The notes: generated by a model from the sequence alone, not told the origin. A stretch of DNA of 64,000 nucleotides from Fennellomyces sp. T-0311 (GCA_025266875.1 JALLLT010000019.1:310001-374000), one strand, 5' to 3'; counted from the first letter of the stretch, positions 1 to 12,280 are shown. Program-made: numbers and translations.

Positions 1-899
1 GCCGACAGCGTTTCACGTTCTCGTCTTGCCGCTTCCTGCAGCATGACGCATTTCAGCTTGTAATCAACGTTTGCCCGGCTCTGCAGATACATGAAGAATT
101 CAGACAGTTTGGAAAAGTCCCACTCTTCCGTGAACGCACGGAGGAACCGTTCGCGTTGGGCATTGTCGGCTGTCAAGTACGGTGGCGTTGCTAGAATCGT
201 TGTGATGAGGGTCGCGGTGTATTGCGTGGCCCAGTTTTGAGTCAAATGTCGCAGGAGATACGCTCGTTTAAAGTCGCCTTTTTTTGGTGCGAGAGAGTGA
301 AAGAAAAAGAAATCAATAACAAACGCACGCACGCACAGTATCACACACACACACCATCTTTATCACACCAATCCACGGTCACATGGCGAACCAGGATACT
401 GGTGCTTTCCCAACGCCAATCGGACACCAGCCATTTCAATGCATTGGCAATACGCTCCAACGGATACTCGTTCGCGATACGATGCAGATACATTGCCGTC
501 ACAAGCACGTTGTCTTCCGATTTCAACCATGTGTAGAACGTTGCATCGTATAGCTGGTCCATCCGTTTGATATTGCGATGCACGTCTCGCCAGTCGCCAC
601 TCTCTTGCGTTGGAGCATCCATCGAACAAGCTACCACAAAAGAAAACACTCTTAGTTTTCTGTCTTTTTGGGAAACAGCCGTTACTCCTTATTTACGTAC
701 TCGACGCTCCCTTGGTACCTGCCCATTCAGCCACCGTCAAGGCATGATGAGGTAAAATCGTACTAGATGAACCAACGCCAACCGAATCTGACCGCCGGGA
801 ACTTAGGGGGGAAGTCGTAAAGCCATGCGACTGTGGTTGGGCGGTATACATTGAACGACTGTCAAAATGGTATGGAAGCATGTCGTTGTTGCTGGTCAT
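1..899 (-). CDS. Unrecognised protein, 5' part (3 exons seen, runs off the window)
   Basis: Exons on the minus strand are 899-701, 630-367 and 277 to beyond position 1. Both introns (70 and 89 bp) have GT-AG ends and keep the reading phase (phase 1 at both joins), which is the main support for the model. The first ~65 residues are Ser/Pro-rich and look disordered. The rest looks helical and rich in Trp, Leu and Arg (for example DWRDVHRNIKRMDQLYDATF), like a helical-repeat or scaffold protein. The second intron contains a TG/CA dinucleotide run (about 343-355). I cannot name the family. A Mediator-type subunit was considered, but I see no diagnostic motif. The 3' end lies outside the window. 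Confidence 0.6.
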
Positions 900-1250
900 T
901 GCGACAAAAAGCCAGAATAAAAAATAGTGGCGGCTTTTTTTTTTAAAAAAAAAAGTTAATAGACAAGGTTGCTAGGTTACCCTCACAACTTCACACAATT
1001 CCCCAAAAAAAACCCACTCTCCAGGCGGTAGGAGTAAGAAGAGTAAAGGACCGCTTAAACCAATGAAAACTAGACCATGTGACCCTTTGGAATTGCCTAT
1101 CATTGTTTCAATGTCTCTGGCTATGACAGTGCCCAGTTCTCTTTTTTATCCCGCGACGGATGATCCAAGTTCTCGTTTTGTTTGGTGCAACCCTCAACCC
1201 AATTTGTTCCGCATGCCGTCTTGCGCTTTGTTTGACGACTGTCGTCTCTT
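900..1250. other. Spacer between two minus-strand loci
   Basis: This stretch is upstream of the gene starting at 899. It has an A/T homopolymer pair near 935-953 (a T run followed directly by an A run), a possible nucleosome-excluding promoter element. An open frame at 1063-1365 on the plus strand overlaps the JMJD4-like pseudogene and is not taken as coding. Confidence 0.4.
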
Positions 1251-2060
1251 TTTATTGTTTTGCTCAAACACCGATTATGAGTTCGTTGGGAGGTTCAATG
1301 CTTCGTTCGACGTCATAAAGCTATATTTTTGCATACGGAAGGTCGTACCGAGGCGTGCCAGGTAATTGGACCAGCTGCAGCTGGTTGAGATGGTCGCACC
1401 GATATTTTTTTTTCTTGCCTTGATGGAACCATCCAATCCCCCCTCAGCGTTGGTATTCTTGTTGCTTTGTCAACGGCCTGGGTCAATCTGACACATAGTT
1501 GCCCAGTCTATCTTTGAGGACACTGTTCTATTGACCCAGTGCAAAAACATGGTTCATTTTTTTTCACACCGCAGATCACACGAGTTCATCCGGAACACGT
1601 CCCGCGTGAAGGTTCCATACCCGCCCACAAACTGGTTCTTTGTTCTTGAACTAGTACAACGACGACAACAACAACAACAACAACAGTCTTAATCTATACA
1701 TTACAGCCACTCTTTGATTTCCTCATGTCTTTGAATTCACAAGATACAGTCTACTCGGTAAACGGACGAACGAAATGCCACTCTTTTAAGCAGCACCATC
1801 CATCCTGTTAAACAATGGCAAACTATCGAAATGTCATTTCGAATCGCTTTTGATCGTTGAAGGCTCACTTGGTGCAATGGGTGATGGTTGTCATGACAGC
1901 ATCGAATTGTTGTGCAACGCAATCATAACGTGGTTGGGCGCCATTGTTGATATACTCAATTCATTCTTTCTTTACTTTCCAAACAGCGGCCATATGCGGG
2001 TCAAGAGGAGCTGTGGATCGAAAAGTGTAATCGGGTCTATCCATGATCACGATGCAATTT
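1250..2060 (-). pseudogene. Decayed copy of the JMJD4-like oxygenase gene
   Basis: By eye the sequence aligns along its length with the intact gene at 12281-13433, in the same orientation. Matching landmarks include the segment near 1337-1365 (gene 12613-12645), the Trp-rich metal-site region near 1400-1440 (gene 12660-12700), the region near 1590-1625 (gene 12915-12950) and the N-terminal coding region 1735-2000 (gene 13075-13335). Many substitutions and indels break every frame. A remnant of the intron is still recognisable near 1665-1735, where an ACA microsatellite has expanded. The copy therefore arose by DNA duplication, not retroposition. No function is expected. Confidence 0.85.
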
Positions 2061-4957
2061 TTTAAAAGTGAACGCTTGGAATGAGTCAGGCGTTTTCTCA
2101 AAATCTATAAAGATACTTTGGACTGCCCGGATAAAAGACTGTAGAATGTAACTGGGATAACGTTAAGAATGTTATTCGCTCTTATGCTCTCCTGGGCTCA
2201 ATCCAATTGAATAGTCCTGGCGGTTCCGTCAAGAGAACTGGAGAGCGATAAGAGGGTGTATCAATGGTCGAGAATCGCAACATGTGCCCTGCACTTGACT
2301 TGCTGGATGCTTAAACGGCGCGATGTCTATATATGTATAGGTGAGAATAACATAAGCGATAAAGCATTCCAAGCACTCTTTTGGTCAGTGATAAAAATCC
2401 ATTACAGTCGTTTGGTTTTGATGATGTGCTGGTAATAGAGGCGCCATCTCTGTCTCCTTTCACTACCAAAGACAAGATACGCGTCGCTTTTAATCCAAGT
2501 CAAACGGTATGAAGGCCGTTAAGCTTTTCTGATTTGCTCTGTATCCTTACAAGTGCGAGATCGATGGACCCGTTATCTGTAACTATGGTGGCCCACCATG
2601 GCACGGTACTCTGGGATAAGTATCAATGCCCGTGGACTCCTGTAGGCGAATCTCGATTTCAATTTTCTTAAAATACTTTTTTGTACAGTGTGCTATCTAG
2701 ACATCTTTCATAGTCGTTGGAAGTAGGGTAGGTCGCACTTTCGTCACAATATCTGACTGGGCTCTCAAAACCATCGGGCATCTGTACCATGTTGCCCGGC
2801 GTTATGTGAGCCATAATGAAACTGGGTGTTAAAATGCATACAATCCCCAGTAATCGTGTGATGAATCGGTCCAGAGCGAATTAATCCATATTCAAGATGG
2901 CCCACAAAAGCAAATTGGGATACATTAGCGCCATTTACACCAGTCCAGGACAGCGGTATGAAAGCTTGCTTCGCCTTGCAACTTTCTCCCCTCCGCCATA
3001 ATCCCAGGGAGCGCCGAATCGTCCCGTGGCAACACGCTTCAATAAGGACATTAAGCGCGCTGTTGCTTTTTTGTTCAGCAGCCTTGCTCTTATCTTCTCA
3101 ACCAGAATCAGCATGTACATGAAGCAAAAATATGGATGTATCCGTTGATGAGCCAAGTTGCTGCTTAATGTTGAATGGAAGTGCTGTTTATGAGCTCTGG
3201 AAGAATATTGGTTATTGGTAACTACTCGATTGTGGTCCATTTACATCCTGGAAATAGTATCCTTTTGATAGACTGCTTTGTAGATGCTTCTCAAAGAGCC
3301 GTAACAACTGACCGGAACTGCACTATACGACCGACGAGTAGGATGTGGTCTGAAGTGAATGCCTTCTCTAGTGCCCACATGTACTTGAACCATTAAGTGT
3401 TTGTTCGTGCATCTGTTTTAGCATCTGTTATTACAGCGCTTGTCAATGGGAATCGAAGTTCAGACACGGAAGTCATTATACACCGAGAGCCTTTTTAAAA
3501 TAAGATGCATCTGCTTGATTTCGCGCATTTTTTATTGATAGCTGCCTTGGTTAATGCATATCTGTCGTGCCAGATAAATTTGATGCATACGTGTTAGATA
3601 AGGATTTCAAATGTCACGAGCTGAGTGCTACTCTGTTGTCGTACTAGCGCTCCTCCTGGATCTAGGTTTGCCAGTATTAATATCAGGTGCAATTTATACG
3701 TGCTTGCTTCCATCAATCTGTTTGTCGTTGTGTGCACCGTCGCCATGTTCTCCATCCTTTTGGTTAATTCTTCCAGCTTGGAACCACAAGTATGACAGGA
3801 TCTAATAGAGCTTGTTCACAGATGACTCTGGTACCACTTTCATGTTAAATATGTGAATAAGTAAACCATAGCACTGCTTAAACGATCTGATATGTACATT
3901 CGAGCGTTTTTACGTACCTTCGAAAGTTAATGCGACCAGCCGTTGTAAGTTATTATTCCCTGTAGTTTTCCAGGAACTCCCCGTAATCCTGCTGGTCTCA
4001 TATGTAATACTGTATATACATTATCCCAATATCTTTGACGCGTTATAATCATGGTCAGATTGCCGTTAATAAAGATTAAAGGTTGTCGCCTGGTCAAGAT
4101 AAAAAAAGAAGAATTATATGTAAAAAAAATGCCCAAAAAAAAGTTAAGAAAGTTCAAAGTAGAGATCCTTAGGTATTACGTGGAGAAAGTAAAGTGGAGA
4201 AGGTGGTACGCTGCCGTACCAAGTTTACTTATAATCCACCGTTCATTAGGTAGTGTAACTGATGGGCTTAGCTAAATCATAAATAATGGCAGCGCCAGTC
4301 ACTCGCTCTATATCAACTTTGCCGCTATTGAATCTGAAAGATCGTCGATTACATCACGGCTTACTGCAACTGCTATGATGCTATTCCATAAGGCTTGGAA
4401 TATTTTCTGCCACGGACAGCAGTTGTAACTCTCAGAAACAGTATTCCATTTAGATAACGTGGAACGTATCTACTTTTTATTAAAAAACATATTAAAAGAA
4501 TATGCTAACTGACTAATCCTGGCGATTCTTCGATTGGCCGTTTTAAAAATTTGTATTAAAAGCAGTTGTGTAGGTACATAATTAAACGTATCACATGATG
4601 ACGCGAGTTTTTGAACGCATATTCGCCATGCTCAAGAATTTACCTGAATGTTGCAACTTTTTATCATTGGGTACCAGAATTGGTTTGTGGTGGACGCTTA
4701 CATAAAGCATTTCATTATGATACATATCCGTTAGCAACTTGAAGAGTAATACTATACACGTATGTAAACTAATTCGTAGGAAAGTCAAGCCTATACCTGA
4801 ATATTCGAATTTATCGACCTTTAGAAAGCTGACTCTTTGGCTGTCTGAACGACTAACTGATCATTTTGCATCACTTCTTCAATTCTATGTTGCTAACTGT
4901 ATTTGCGTCTTGTCTATCTAGTGTAGAAAGTTCTCGTAATTTACAGCATTAAATCAT
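2061..4957. other. Long AT-rich intergenic region
   Basis: I see no supportable gene. Open frames at 2935-3240, 3175-3396 and 4051-4275 are short, lack splice or codon support and have no recognisable motif. The Lys-rich frame at 4051-4275 lies in an A-rich tract and is probably compositional. Confidence 0.4.
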
Positions 4958-5120
4958 TCACTGCAAATAATTTCGATGGTTAAAAGTGGTTACAGTGGTT
5001 AAACATAAGCTTTTTAACCACTTGTACTACCATTTTTAGTAACTCAAGTGGTTAAAAAGCTTATGATTAACCACTTCGAAAAATTATTCACCAAAATTCA
5101 CCAAAAATTATTTGCAGTGA
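4958..5120. mobile_element. 163-bp fold-back (MITE-like) element
   Basis: The ends are perfect 15-bp inverted repeats, TCACTGCAAATAATT at 4958-4972 and its complement at 5106-5120. Inside, several copies of a TTAACCACTT-type motif face each other around AAGCTT cores, so most of the element can fold back on itself. It has no coding capacity. A target-site duplication is not clear, so the superfamily is left open. Confidence 0.65.
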
Positions 5121-6073
5121 TTATACGTATGTTGCATGTAATTGGGTAACAGCGATATATAAAAAAAGTAACACGGTTGTGGTGAAAAAACCACAGATGA
5201 TAAGAACAAAAGATATTTTCTATCGGATAACACATATCAATTCAACATCATCACGAAGTGTACTTAACATAGTAACTTATCTACACGAATTAAGGATTAT
5301 ACCGTATGAATGAAGGAAATACACTCAACAGGACATGGAATTGATTCAACTATAGTAATGCGGTCATTACACTGCAGGGCGGATGTCAAAGACATCCTCA
5401 GATTCGCATGATCAGAACAAAGGGAAAGATCCTATACGTCCTCTATCCATTCAGGCGATTCTGAAGACGAAACACTATATAAACTGCCATCGCTGATTCA
5501 AAATACAAAAAGATGTAAAAGCATAGAGCACTGCATTCCATAAAGCATTTCCGAAACTTCAAAGATACTTTCCTAAGCCTCCTTTATACTTTGTACCGTT
5601 TGATCCCCCCCAACGGTAAACAATGCCACGGAGCGGCTACTTTATCCCCACGATTGTGAGAAAAGCGAGTGACCCTGGATTTTGGCAAAGCCGAGATCTG
5701 GGACTTTACAAAAGAAAAAAAAAAGCGGGGACTGGCTATGGTACCGCTGTTCAGATAGTAGCGTCAAGTTAATACGTAAAAAGCAGAACATGCACCTTCG
5801 TTGTTTTTATATAGAGCCAGCAATAGTACCTAGCTCAGAAAACCCCGTACATCATAATTTACAAACAGCAAAAGTGTGCGGCGGATATTCTGGCAAAGTA
5901 ATCTCATGGAGCACCATAATTTCTGACACTACTATATACGGGCAGTGGGGATGTACCCTTCTTGTGAATATCTTACCAATCATTTTTCTCACATTTTGGG
6001 AATTAAAAAAGCCCAAACCGTGTCGACATAAAACCCCCCTTTATCTTTTCTCTCTGCACTAAAAAAATTCACC
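5121..6073. other. Spacer and probable promoter of the hydrolase gene
   Basis: An open frame at 5682-6062 ends just before the hydrolase start. It has no recognisable motif and is most likely promoter and 5' UTR sequence. The 6040-6073 stretch is rich in pyrimidines and then A residues before the ATG, as expected for a fungal 5' UTR. Confidence 0.35.
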
Positions 6074-7235
6074 ATGGCGACTAAAAAGTATAAACCGTTC
6101 CCGCTCCATCCAATCCTGCTAGAGATATTCAAGGAACAAACGGGTATGACTGAAGAAGAAATCACCCAACCAGCTGTCGTTCGCAGAATGTTTGACGAGA
6201 ATATTGCCCGCATCATGCCCGAAAAACCATCGAATATCTTTGAGCAGGAGAGTGAGATTATTGGTGGTCCAAATAATACACGCGTCAAAATCAGACATAT
6301 CCGTCCTGCAGGATCTGAAAACACCGTTTTACCTGCGATTCTTTTCATGTTTGTGGAATAGACTTCTTTCCTTATGGAGTATGCATTACTGACTGGTTGG
6401 AAATAGTCACGGTGGTGGATGGGTCTTTGGTAGTATACACACGCATAGTAGTCCTGTGTATCCGGTAAGCATAATGTTTGAAAGAACGGACGGAACCCGC
6501 TAAAGCTAAAAGAAGTAGCTTGTGCAACAAACACCAGCCGCTGTCATTTTTGTCGAATACTCGCTGTCGCCTGAAGTACAATACCCCACGGCACTCGAGG
6601 AATGCTATGCAGCACTGTGCTGGATGACCACAAATGCATCGTCGCTTTCAATTGATCCGAACCGTATTGCTGTTGCTGGAGATTCAGCTGGCGGCAATTT
6701 GACCGCTGCTCTTTGCTGTAAAGTCAATCAAGAGAGGGGGGTTTCTTTTGCAAAGGAGAACATCTGACGTCCTATTCTAGTGCTTGCCAAAGAGCGTGGC
6801 AACAAGACAATTTCGTACCAGGTGTTGTATTATCCAGTACTTGGGGACGACTTCAGTACCCCATCGTATATTGAGCATAAGAACAGTAACGTGACTCCCC
6901 TGTATGCACTAAAGTACGTTTGGGATGTATACGCGCCCCCTGAGGTTAGAGCCAAGGAGATCAAGGCGGTACCTCGAAAAGCAACAAAGCAGGATCTCGA
7001 AGGCTTGCCACCAACACTGATTATTACGGCGGAATACGACGTACTCAGGGACGAAGCGCACCTTTATGCAAAACAATTGGTCAAAGCAGGCGTTGAAACC
7101 TTAACTGTTCAATATGTTGGAGTTCAGCACGGGTTCCTGATGATGGTAAACAAGGCACTACAAACTGAGGCAGCTATCATACAGACTATCAGTTGCTTGA
7201 AGAAGGCATGGAACACTGGAAAATCCAGTCTGTAG
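6074..7235 (+). CDS. Alpha/beta hydrolase fold-3 esterase (HSL family)
   Basis: Exons 6074-6348, 6407-6464, 6519-6717 and 6781-7235 join in phase to give 328 residues. The family hydrolyses short-chain carboxylic esters. All hallmarks are present: the oxyanion-hole motif HGGGW (about residues 93-97), the nucleophile motif GDSAGG (Ser about 167), the acid region EYDVLRDE and the catalytic His in VQHGF near the C-terminus. No signal peptide is evident, so it is probably cytosolic. The three introns (58, 54 and 63 bp) all have GT-AG ends, and each removes in-frame stops between catalytic motifs, so splicing is needed for a functional enzyme. The natural substrate cannot be read from sequence. 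It stands alone between AT-rich spacers. Confidence 0.9.
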
Positions 7236-8800
7236 AGTGTAAAGAATGGAATTATATTTCATAAAGATTACTGCTTCTCAAAAGTGATGAATGAGTCACG
7301 AGTCAAATACCAGATCCGGGGAATTGAAGTATGTAGTACAACTTTGATCGACCGAACTTTAAATACGTGTGATGCTTAGCCAATAGGTGAAGAACTAAAG
7401 CTTAAAGGTAAGTCAATTAAATTTATGCTGGAGTTCCTGCCAGATAGGACTTCTGACTAATTCTGCAAGGACTGTAAGTATTATACTTTTTCTGAACCCC
7501 TTTTCATGTTGATGGCTCCAAGGCACATCTCTTCGTCATAGTTGAAAAGTTTTAAGTATAATGTGGAAGGTATTAGAAATACTCCTATAGGTATATGGTT
7601 TCTTCCTTGCGGTACTAGGTTTAGGATAAAAAACACAGATGTACAGAGCCCATGCCTGAAAAAACCCCAGAAGGTGAAAAAGGCAGGTTGATTTGAAAAA
7701 TGAAAAGAATATACACAGAGAACAGTGCAGGTGGAAAAGCCTAACTGAAGAAAGGGAAGAGTTATGATTATCCTGGATTCCACATAATTATGCTCGGTTT
7801 TCCTGGGACGGTCGGAGGTGTAGTTTGTAATACCTCCTCCGGGCAGACTCGTCTTCTTGATCTTCTGTGTCGCCCTTCTCTTCGTTATAGTTTAGAATAT
7901 TGCCTAACTCTGAGTCATTTGATATGGTGGCTGTCATATCATAATAATGTTAAAATTTATACAGCTTTTTAGATTACTTGGTGTAGAGAATTGTTAGGAA
8001 GAGTAAAGCACTGCGCGAATCGATAATAGTTTTTTCTAACGGCTTTCTCTATTTATGCTGCTCGAGATAAAGCTCATAATCAAATAGTTGTGATCGAGAT
8101 GATGCCATATCCGCACCCGACATAGCAGAGTTAACATAGGTGAAAAGGTGATTTGTTAATACCTCGGCGATACTAGTAATCAATGACGTGGAAAGCATTT
8201 TCTTTGGCGACTTTCTGTTCAGTTTACTCACAAAAGTATATACGTGGCGCCGATTCAATCCAAAAATTGGATTGACATTTGATGATACGTAAACGAACGA
8301 ATGATGTACTCGTCAGTCAAATCATTGGTATGATATTGGCACTCTCATCTTTCAACACAACGTTAATTGATTTTCCTTTTTTGTTATAATCTAACATGCT
8401 TTGGACCAATATTATCAATGTGTATCGAATAACTAAACTTTGCCAAGTCAGATGGTGCAAACACTATATCTAATGCAAAAAAAATGATTCTCTGCCACCT
8501 ATGCATCCTTACGAGAGAACAGTGCACTGGTAATACAACTTTTTATCGTCGATTGACTTTTATGGTTTAGGGATAAAGGAAGGACATTCAGTTGTGCTAG
8601 TTGTACTTGCCTTTATCACGCACAATACCACGATAGATGTAACCATGAATCGCTAGACGCTTTATCAGTGCGATCCGAGCAACGTAACTCTCCAATGCTT
8701 TAAGTATTCAGCGCGCCCGGTTGTTTGATTATTCCAAGGCGATTACTATCAGTACTTTAGAGAAACGCTAAACCAAATTTCTACCTTGGTCGTTTTGCAC
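7236..8800. other. AT-rich intergenic region
   Basis: Nothing supportable was found. Short frames at 7481-7783 and 8049-8258 (minus) and 7790-7972 (plus) have no motif or splice context. The stretch before 8800 may contain more of the decayed HET-like locus, but I cannot align it. Confidence 0.35.
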
Positions 8801-8805
8801 AGCAA

Positions 8806-9476
8806 GTGGCAGCTTGGGGTATAATACTTTTACAAATAGTTAGGCAACTGGTAATACACACCGATTTTGCCCAGATAACAGTAATCGCCAAGGCTGACAC
8901 TTTTGAAAGTCACGTTCAACAAATCTGCGAGAATTCTGGAGTCACTTTTATTTGGATTGACCAGATATGCATCAATCAAGAAGACTACAAGGACAAGGTG
9001 CAAGAGATACAATGTTCATAGAAATTCTCGTTTCACAACTGCTCTTATATCTGAACTTCGATGGAATGGGAAGCCCGTATATCTAGACAAGCGAGTGCCA
9101 GCAATATATCAAGGAATGACATCATTATACATAAGCACTCGAAGAACCACATCTTTCTCACAAAATTCTTTTCTTTGACTAAACAAGATGTACAGATCTG
9201 GTTAAGTGTAAAGCTTATACGGATAGCTACGTGACCGAGGGAAATGAGGACCAGGGCTGTTCTCGAGCTATGAATGAACCGGTACTGACATGTTATGACA
9301 CGATACAACCAATGTCAAATTTTTATAAAGCTAGAGTACTTACAAGATCAGATACGTGTCTGGATGGATCGTTGGCAAGAACATTATTTGCTTCGCTGTT
9401 AAGCGAAAAAAAGGTTGAAGTTGACGAGAAGACTGAAAAAAAGATGCCTAGATCCGTCTATTTTTATCAAATCTAA
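8806..9476 (+). pseudogene. HET-domain-like relic
   Basis: The frame starting at 8806 contains FIWIDQICINQEDYKDKVQE, close to the core motif of fungal HET domains (W-I-D-x-x-C-I-N-Q). HET domains are associated with non-self recognition and cell death in fungi. Downstream the frame is lost at 9021. Further short frames (to 9178 and 9231-9476) could be remnants of the same gene, the last one being Lys/Glu-rich. No spliced model restores a full domain. It may instead be one exon of a diverged gene. The assignment rests on one motif. Confidence 0.45.
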
Positions 9477-9652
9477 GCTCTTTTCTGCTAAAACATGTCT
9501 ACTCTCTAATTAAAAAACATATTTTTTCCCAGGCAAGACTGATGTCTTTTTCATGTGTTTTTAAGGAGGGTAAACAAGTTTTTCTTACCCAGGTCATTCA
9601 AAAAAAATTTTCGTCGTTATCATTAACAATCATCTTCTTCTTTACAACTACC

Positions 9653-9752
9653 ATGTTCTCTCTGATTCCTGCTGCCGTTATGGCCTTTTCCTTGCTCCTC
9701 CTGCTGCCACTCTTGGCATTTTGTGCTGCTGCCGCTCTCCGGGCCTTCAGGA

Positions 9753-9783
<31 letters not shown>

Positions 9784-10571
9784 ACCTGCCGACCCAATGG
9801 TCGAAGAGCTCTGTGAGCTCTTTGGCCGCTTGGACACCTGGGGTGCCATTCCCCCACCACCGCCGCCGCTGTCCCGCCTCCTCTGCGCGCCGGTTACGCG
9901 CATGGTCCCCGTTGAGTGGATCGTTGGCCGTCCCCTTCCTCCTCCCCGTGGGGACGGTCTCTACCAACTGGGGATATTTAGCGTCCGGTTGCCGGTGCTG
10001 CGGTCCTGCCCGGCCCGCAATCCGCAGCCTGGCGATAAAGTAAGTAGTAAAATGCTTAGATGGCCACATTTCAGTGTCAATCATACTAACCATTTTAACA
10101 TGAAGTTTCTCCCTGGGTTTCTCACCCGGTAAACGATATCAAAGCAGCAATCTATGGTTGTCCATATTGACATTTCAAATGATAGAGAAACCCTTTGAGG
10201 AAGTGGCCCCCGCCACCGCCGCCACTTCCTCCTCTCGGTGGCCCAACTTTCGTGGCTGTACTTGAGCAATCCTCGCTCGAGTCACTCCGCATATGGTTGC
10301 CGGTGCTGCGCTACTGCCCGGCCCATAATCCACAACCTGGAGATCGAGTAAGTAGTAAAATGCTTAGATGGCCACATTCCAGTGTCAGTCATACTGACCA
10401 TTTTAACGTGAAGTTTCTCCTCGGTTTTCTCACCCGGTAAGTGATATCCAAGCAGCAATCCATGGTTGTACATACTAACATTTCAAATGATAGAGAAACT
10501 CTTTAAAGAGGCGGCCTACAAACAAGATGAGGAGCTGCCCGGTGTTTTCGCCTTTTTTCCGTTCTGTCTAG
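9653..10571 (+). CDS. Small proline-rich, possibly secreted protein with a duplicated exon-intron unit
   Basis: Exons 9653-10039, 10186-10347 and 10494-10571 are each in phase 0 and give about 208 residues. The N-terminus (MFSLIPAAVMAFSLLLLLPL) looks like a signal peptide or membrane anchor. It is followed by two polyproline tracts and, twice, the tail LPVLR-x-C-P-A-x-N-P-Q-P-G-D just before the donor site. The two introns are both 146 bp and nearly identical, and the last ~50 bp of exons 1 and 2 are also copied, so the unit is a tandem duplication with a 308-bp period. The polyproline-coding CCACCG repeat (about 9756-9786) is open in other frames too. No family is recognised. A pyrimidine-rich leader precedes the ATG. 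Confidence 0.55.
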
Positions 10572-11065
10572 CCGGGGTTGGCTATGCGCTGAGTCGCAAA
10601 AGTAACAAGCAAAATGGCCTTTGAGCCAGTGCTTTTTTTACCGTTCATTTTACCGTCTCTTTTTCTCGGTATGTGCCCCTTGGCGGAAGTACTTTTCCTT
10701 TTGTTCATCGAAATAGCTCTTGTCGCCCTTGTGGCAAGGTCGCGGCTCCTGGTCGAGAAGGTGTGCGATTTCATCCATATGTGCGCTGCGCCATCAGCAG
10801 ATTGTGCTATTTCCGTGCCTGCTTCTCCAGAAATTCCATCTGCAACAAGGATTGCCGGCTGGCCGTTACTCTGCGCTCTTCGACGACTGGTAGAGACAGA
10901 CTTTCCTGTTATTGTGACAGAAACTGGATAGACAAGTCTGTCGACCCGTTGGCTGGAGCAAATCCAAGAACAGTCAAGCCTCGACAACGCAAAAGCGCCA
11001 TCTGCCATGTTTACCCTAGGTATGTGTCGACAGAAATCTGGGCATACAACGGATTAACTAACTAA
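10568..11065. other. GC-rich segment open on both strands, coding status unknown
   Basis: A 146-residue frame runs 11008-10568 on the minus strand (Ser/Thr/Lys/Arg-rich, starting MADGAFALSRLD). Plus-strand frames occur at 10614-10931 (hydrophobic) and 10673-11065 (Cys-rich). I cannot tell which, if any, is real. The base composition matches the neighbouring proline-rich gene, so the segment could be a decayed or alternative part of that locus. Confidence 0.3.
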
Positions 11066-11674
11066 ATGAATTACAGGTTGAAATTGCAAATTCAGTCATA
11101 ATCTTCTGTCTCTCGTATGTACCAGAATATCTTTACTTATTGTCAAAAGCATCGCCATGTTATTGGCACAAGAAACAGAAGAAAAAGAGCTGAGAGAACG
11201 TGATGTTCGTCAAAAATGATCAGACGTTCAAAAAATAAATATATTTTTATTGATGACAAACTACTCAGATATTTGTTTGTTGAAGCGGCGGGGGTGTACG
11301 CTTCTTGGTGAAGTTCCTGACCCATGTTAGATGGCGATATTGGACAAACATACTGCTTAATAACTTATCCATGTCCCGGGTAAACTCGAGGCGTCCTTTG
11401 ATGTCTTAGTCTGGATCAAAGTGGTTTCCGACAGATGTTGGCAGAAACTAGACTAAAAAATGACGTATCGTCGGTGCCGTCGAAAGAAAGAAGGCGCTCT
11501 CTGTGAAAAGGTGTAGGATACGACAGAGAGCCAACAGGAAATGGCCTTTACAACATCCCTGTCGGGGTTCCAGGGACACATGTCTTTTTCTGTTTTCCTA
11601 AGAGTACCGGGCAATAGCTGGTGGGCTCCTTCGTTGCCAGTGGAAAGTCTGGAAAGGCAGTGGTAGGAGCATGT

Positions 11675-12000
11675 TTAGCGCCGTGAAGATTCAGCGCACT
11701 TCTGATTGGTCAACCGCTGGCGGCCTATCATGCGCGTGTTGGGTAAATGCTGTATATAGTACGATTGATAGCAGCGGGTCCATGCTTCGATAACAGGGTA
11801 TAGATCGCCGGGCCTGGTAGGATGTTTCTTTATCCATACACTGTAGTCATCGAGCATGCTTTTGACAGCAGCATCGGAAGTAACAATAATCTCTTTGTTC
11901 ATCCCCTCAAGAAACACGCCAATACATCACCTTTATGGGTTCCTCAATGATCTCTTCATCTGTACATTCGGGAACGACAAACCGGTCGAGCCTCTTTACT
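11675..12000 (-). pseudogene. Fragment of an unrecognised gene
   Basis: The minus frame 11917-11675 encodes a plausible helical segment (for example AVKSMLDDYSVWIKKHPT). Immediately upstream, in another frame, lies a second coding-like stretch (RLDRFVVPECTDEEIIEEPI, about 11999-11935). The two are separated by about 24 bp with no acceptable intron, so a frameshift is the simplest reading. I do not recognise the family. Confidence 0.4.
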
Positions 12001-12280
12001 ATACAAATATCTTTTGCATTTCTTTGTTCGAAAAAATTAGTGTGATAATTTATAAGGACCCGATACCACTAAGCAGCTCAAGCCATATATGAATGTTATA
12101 AAGCGTACGGACCTGACAAGAGTTTTATTGTACATATTACTTCCAGCGCCATCTGCTAGTGCCTAGTAAATTTTGAAGCCGAGGAGCGAATCCCAGAAAA
12201 AACGTGTACGACACTATATCATGGAAATGCAGATCCAAATCGACACAGTGGCGATATTTTTTTATGAATCTCACAGCAAT

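Noticed and set aside
1..899. Mediator subunit 12 identity for the first gene
   Set aside because: Only a vague resemblance around a Trp-Cys-Asp stretch; no family signature could be confirmed.
1063..1365. 100-residue plus-strand frame
   Set aside because: Its 3' end overlaps, on the opposite strand, the recognisable copy of the JMJD4-like gene; there is no support for coding.
5682..6062. 126-residue frame upstream of the hydrolase
   Set aside because: No motif, poly-Lys from an A run, and it overlaps the expected promoter.
9598..10093. Minus-strand Gly/Trp/Arg-rich frames opposite the polyproline tract
   Set aside because: They are mirror frames of the CCACCG repeat; the plus strand has the in-phase spliced chain and signal-like start.
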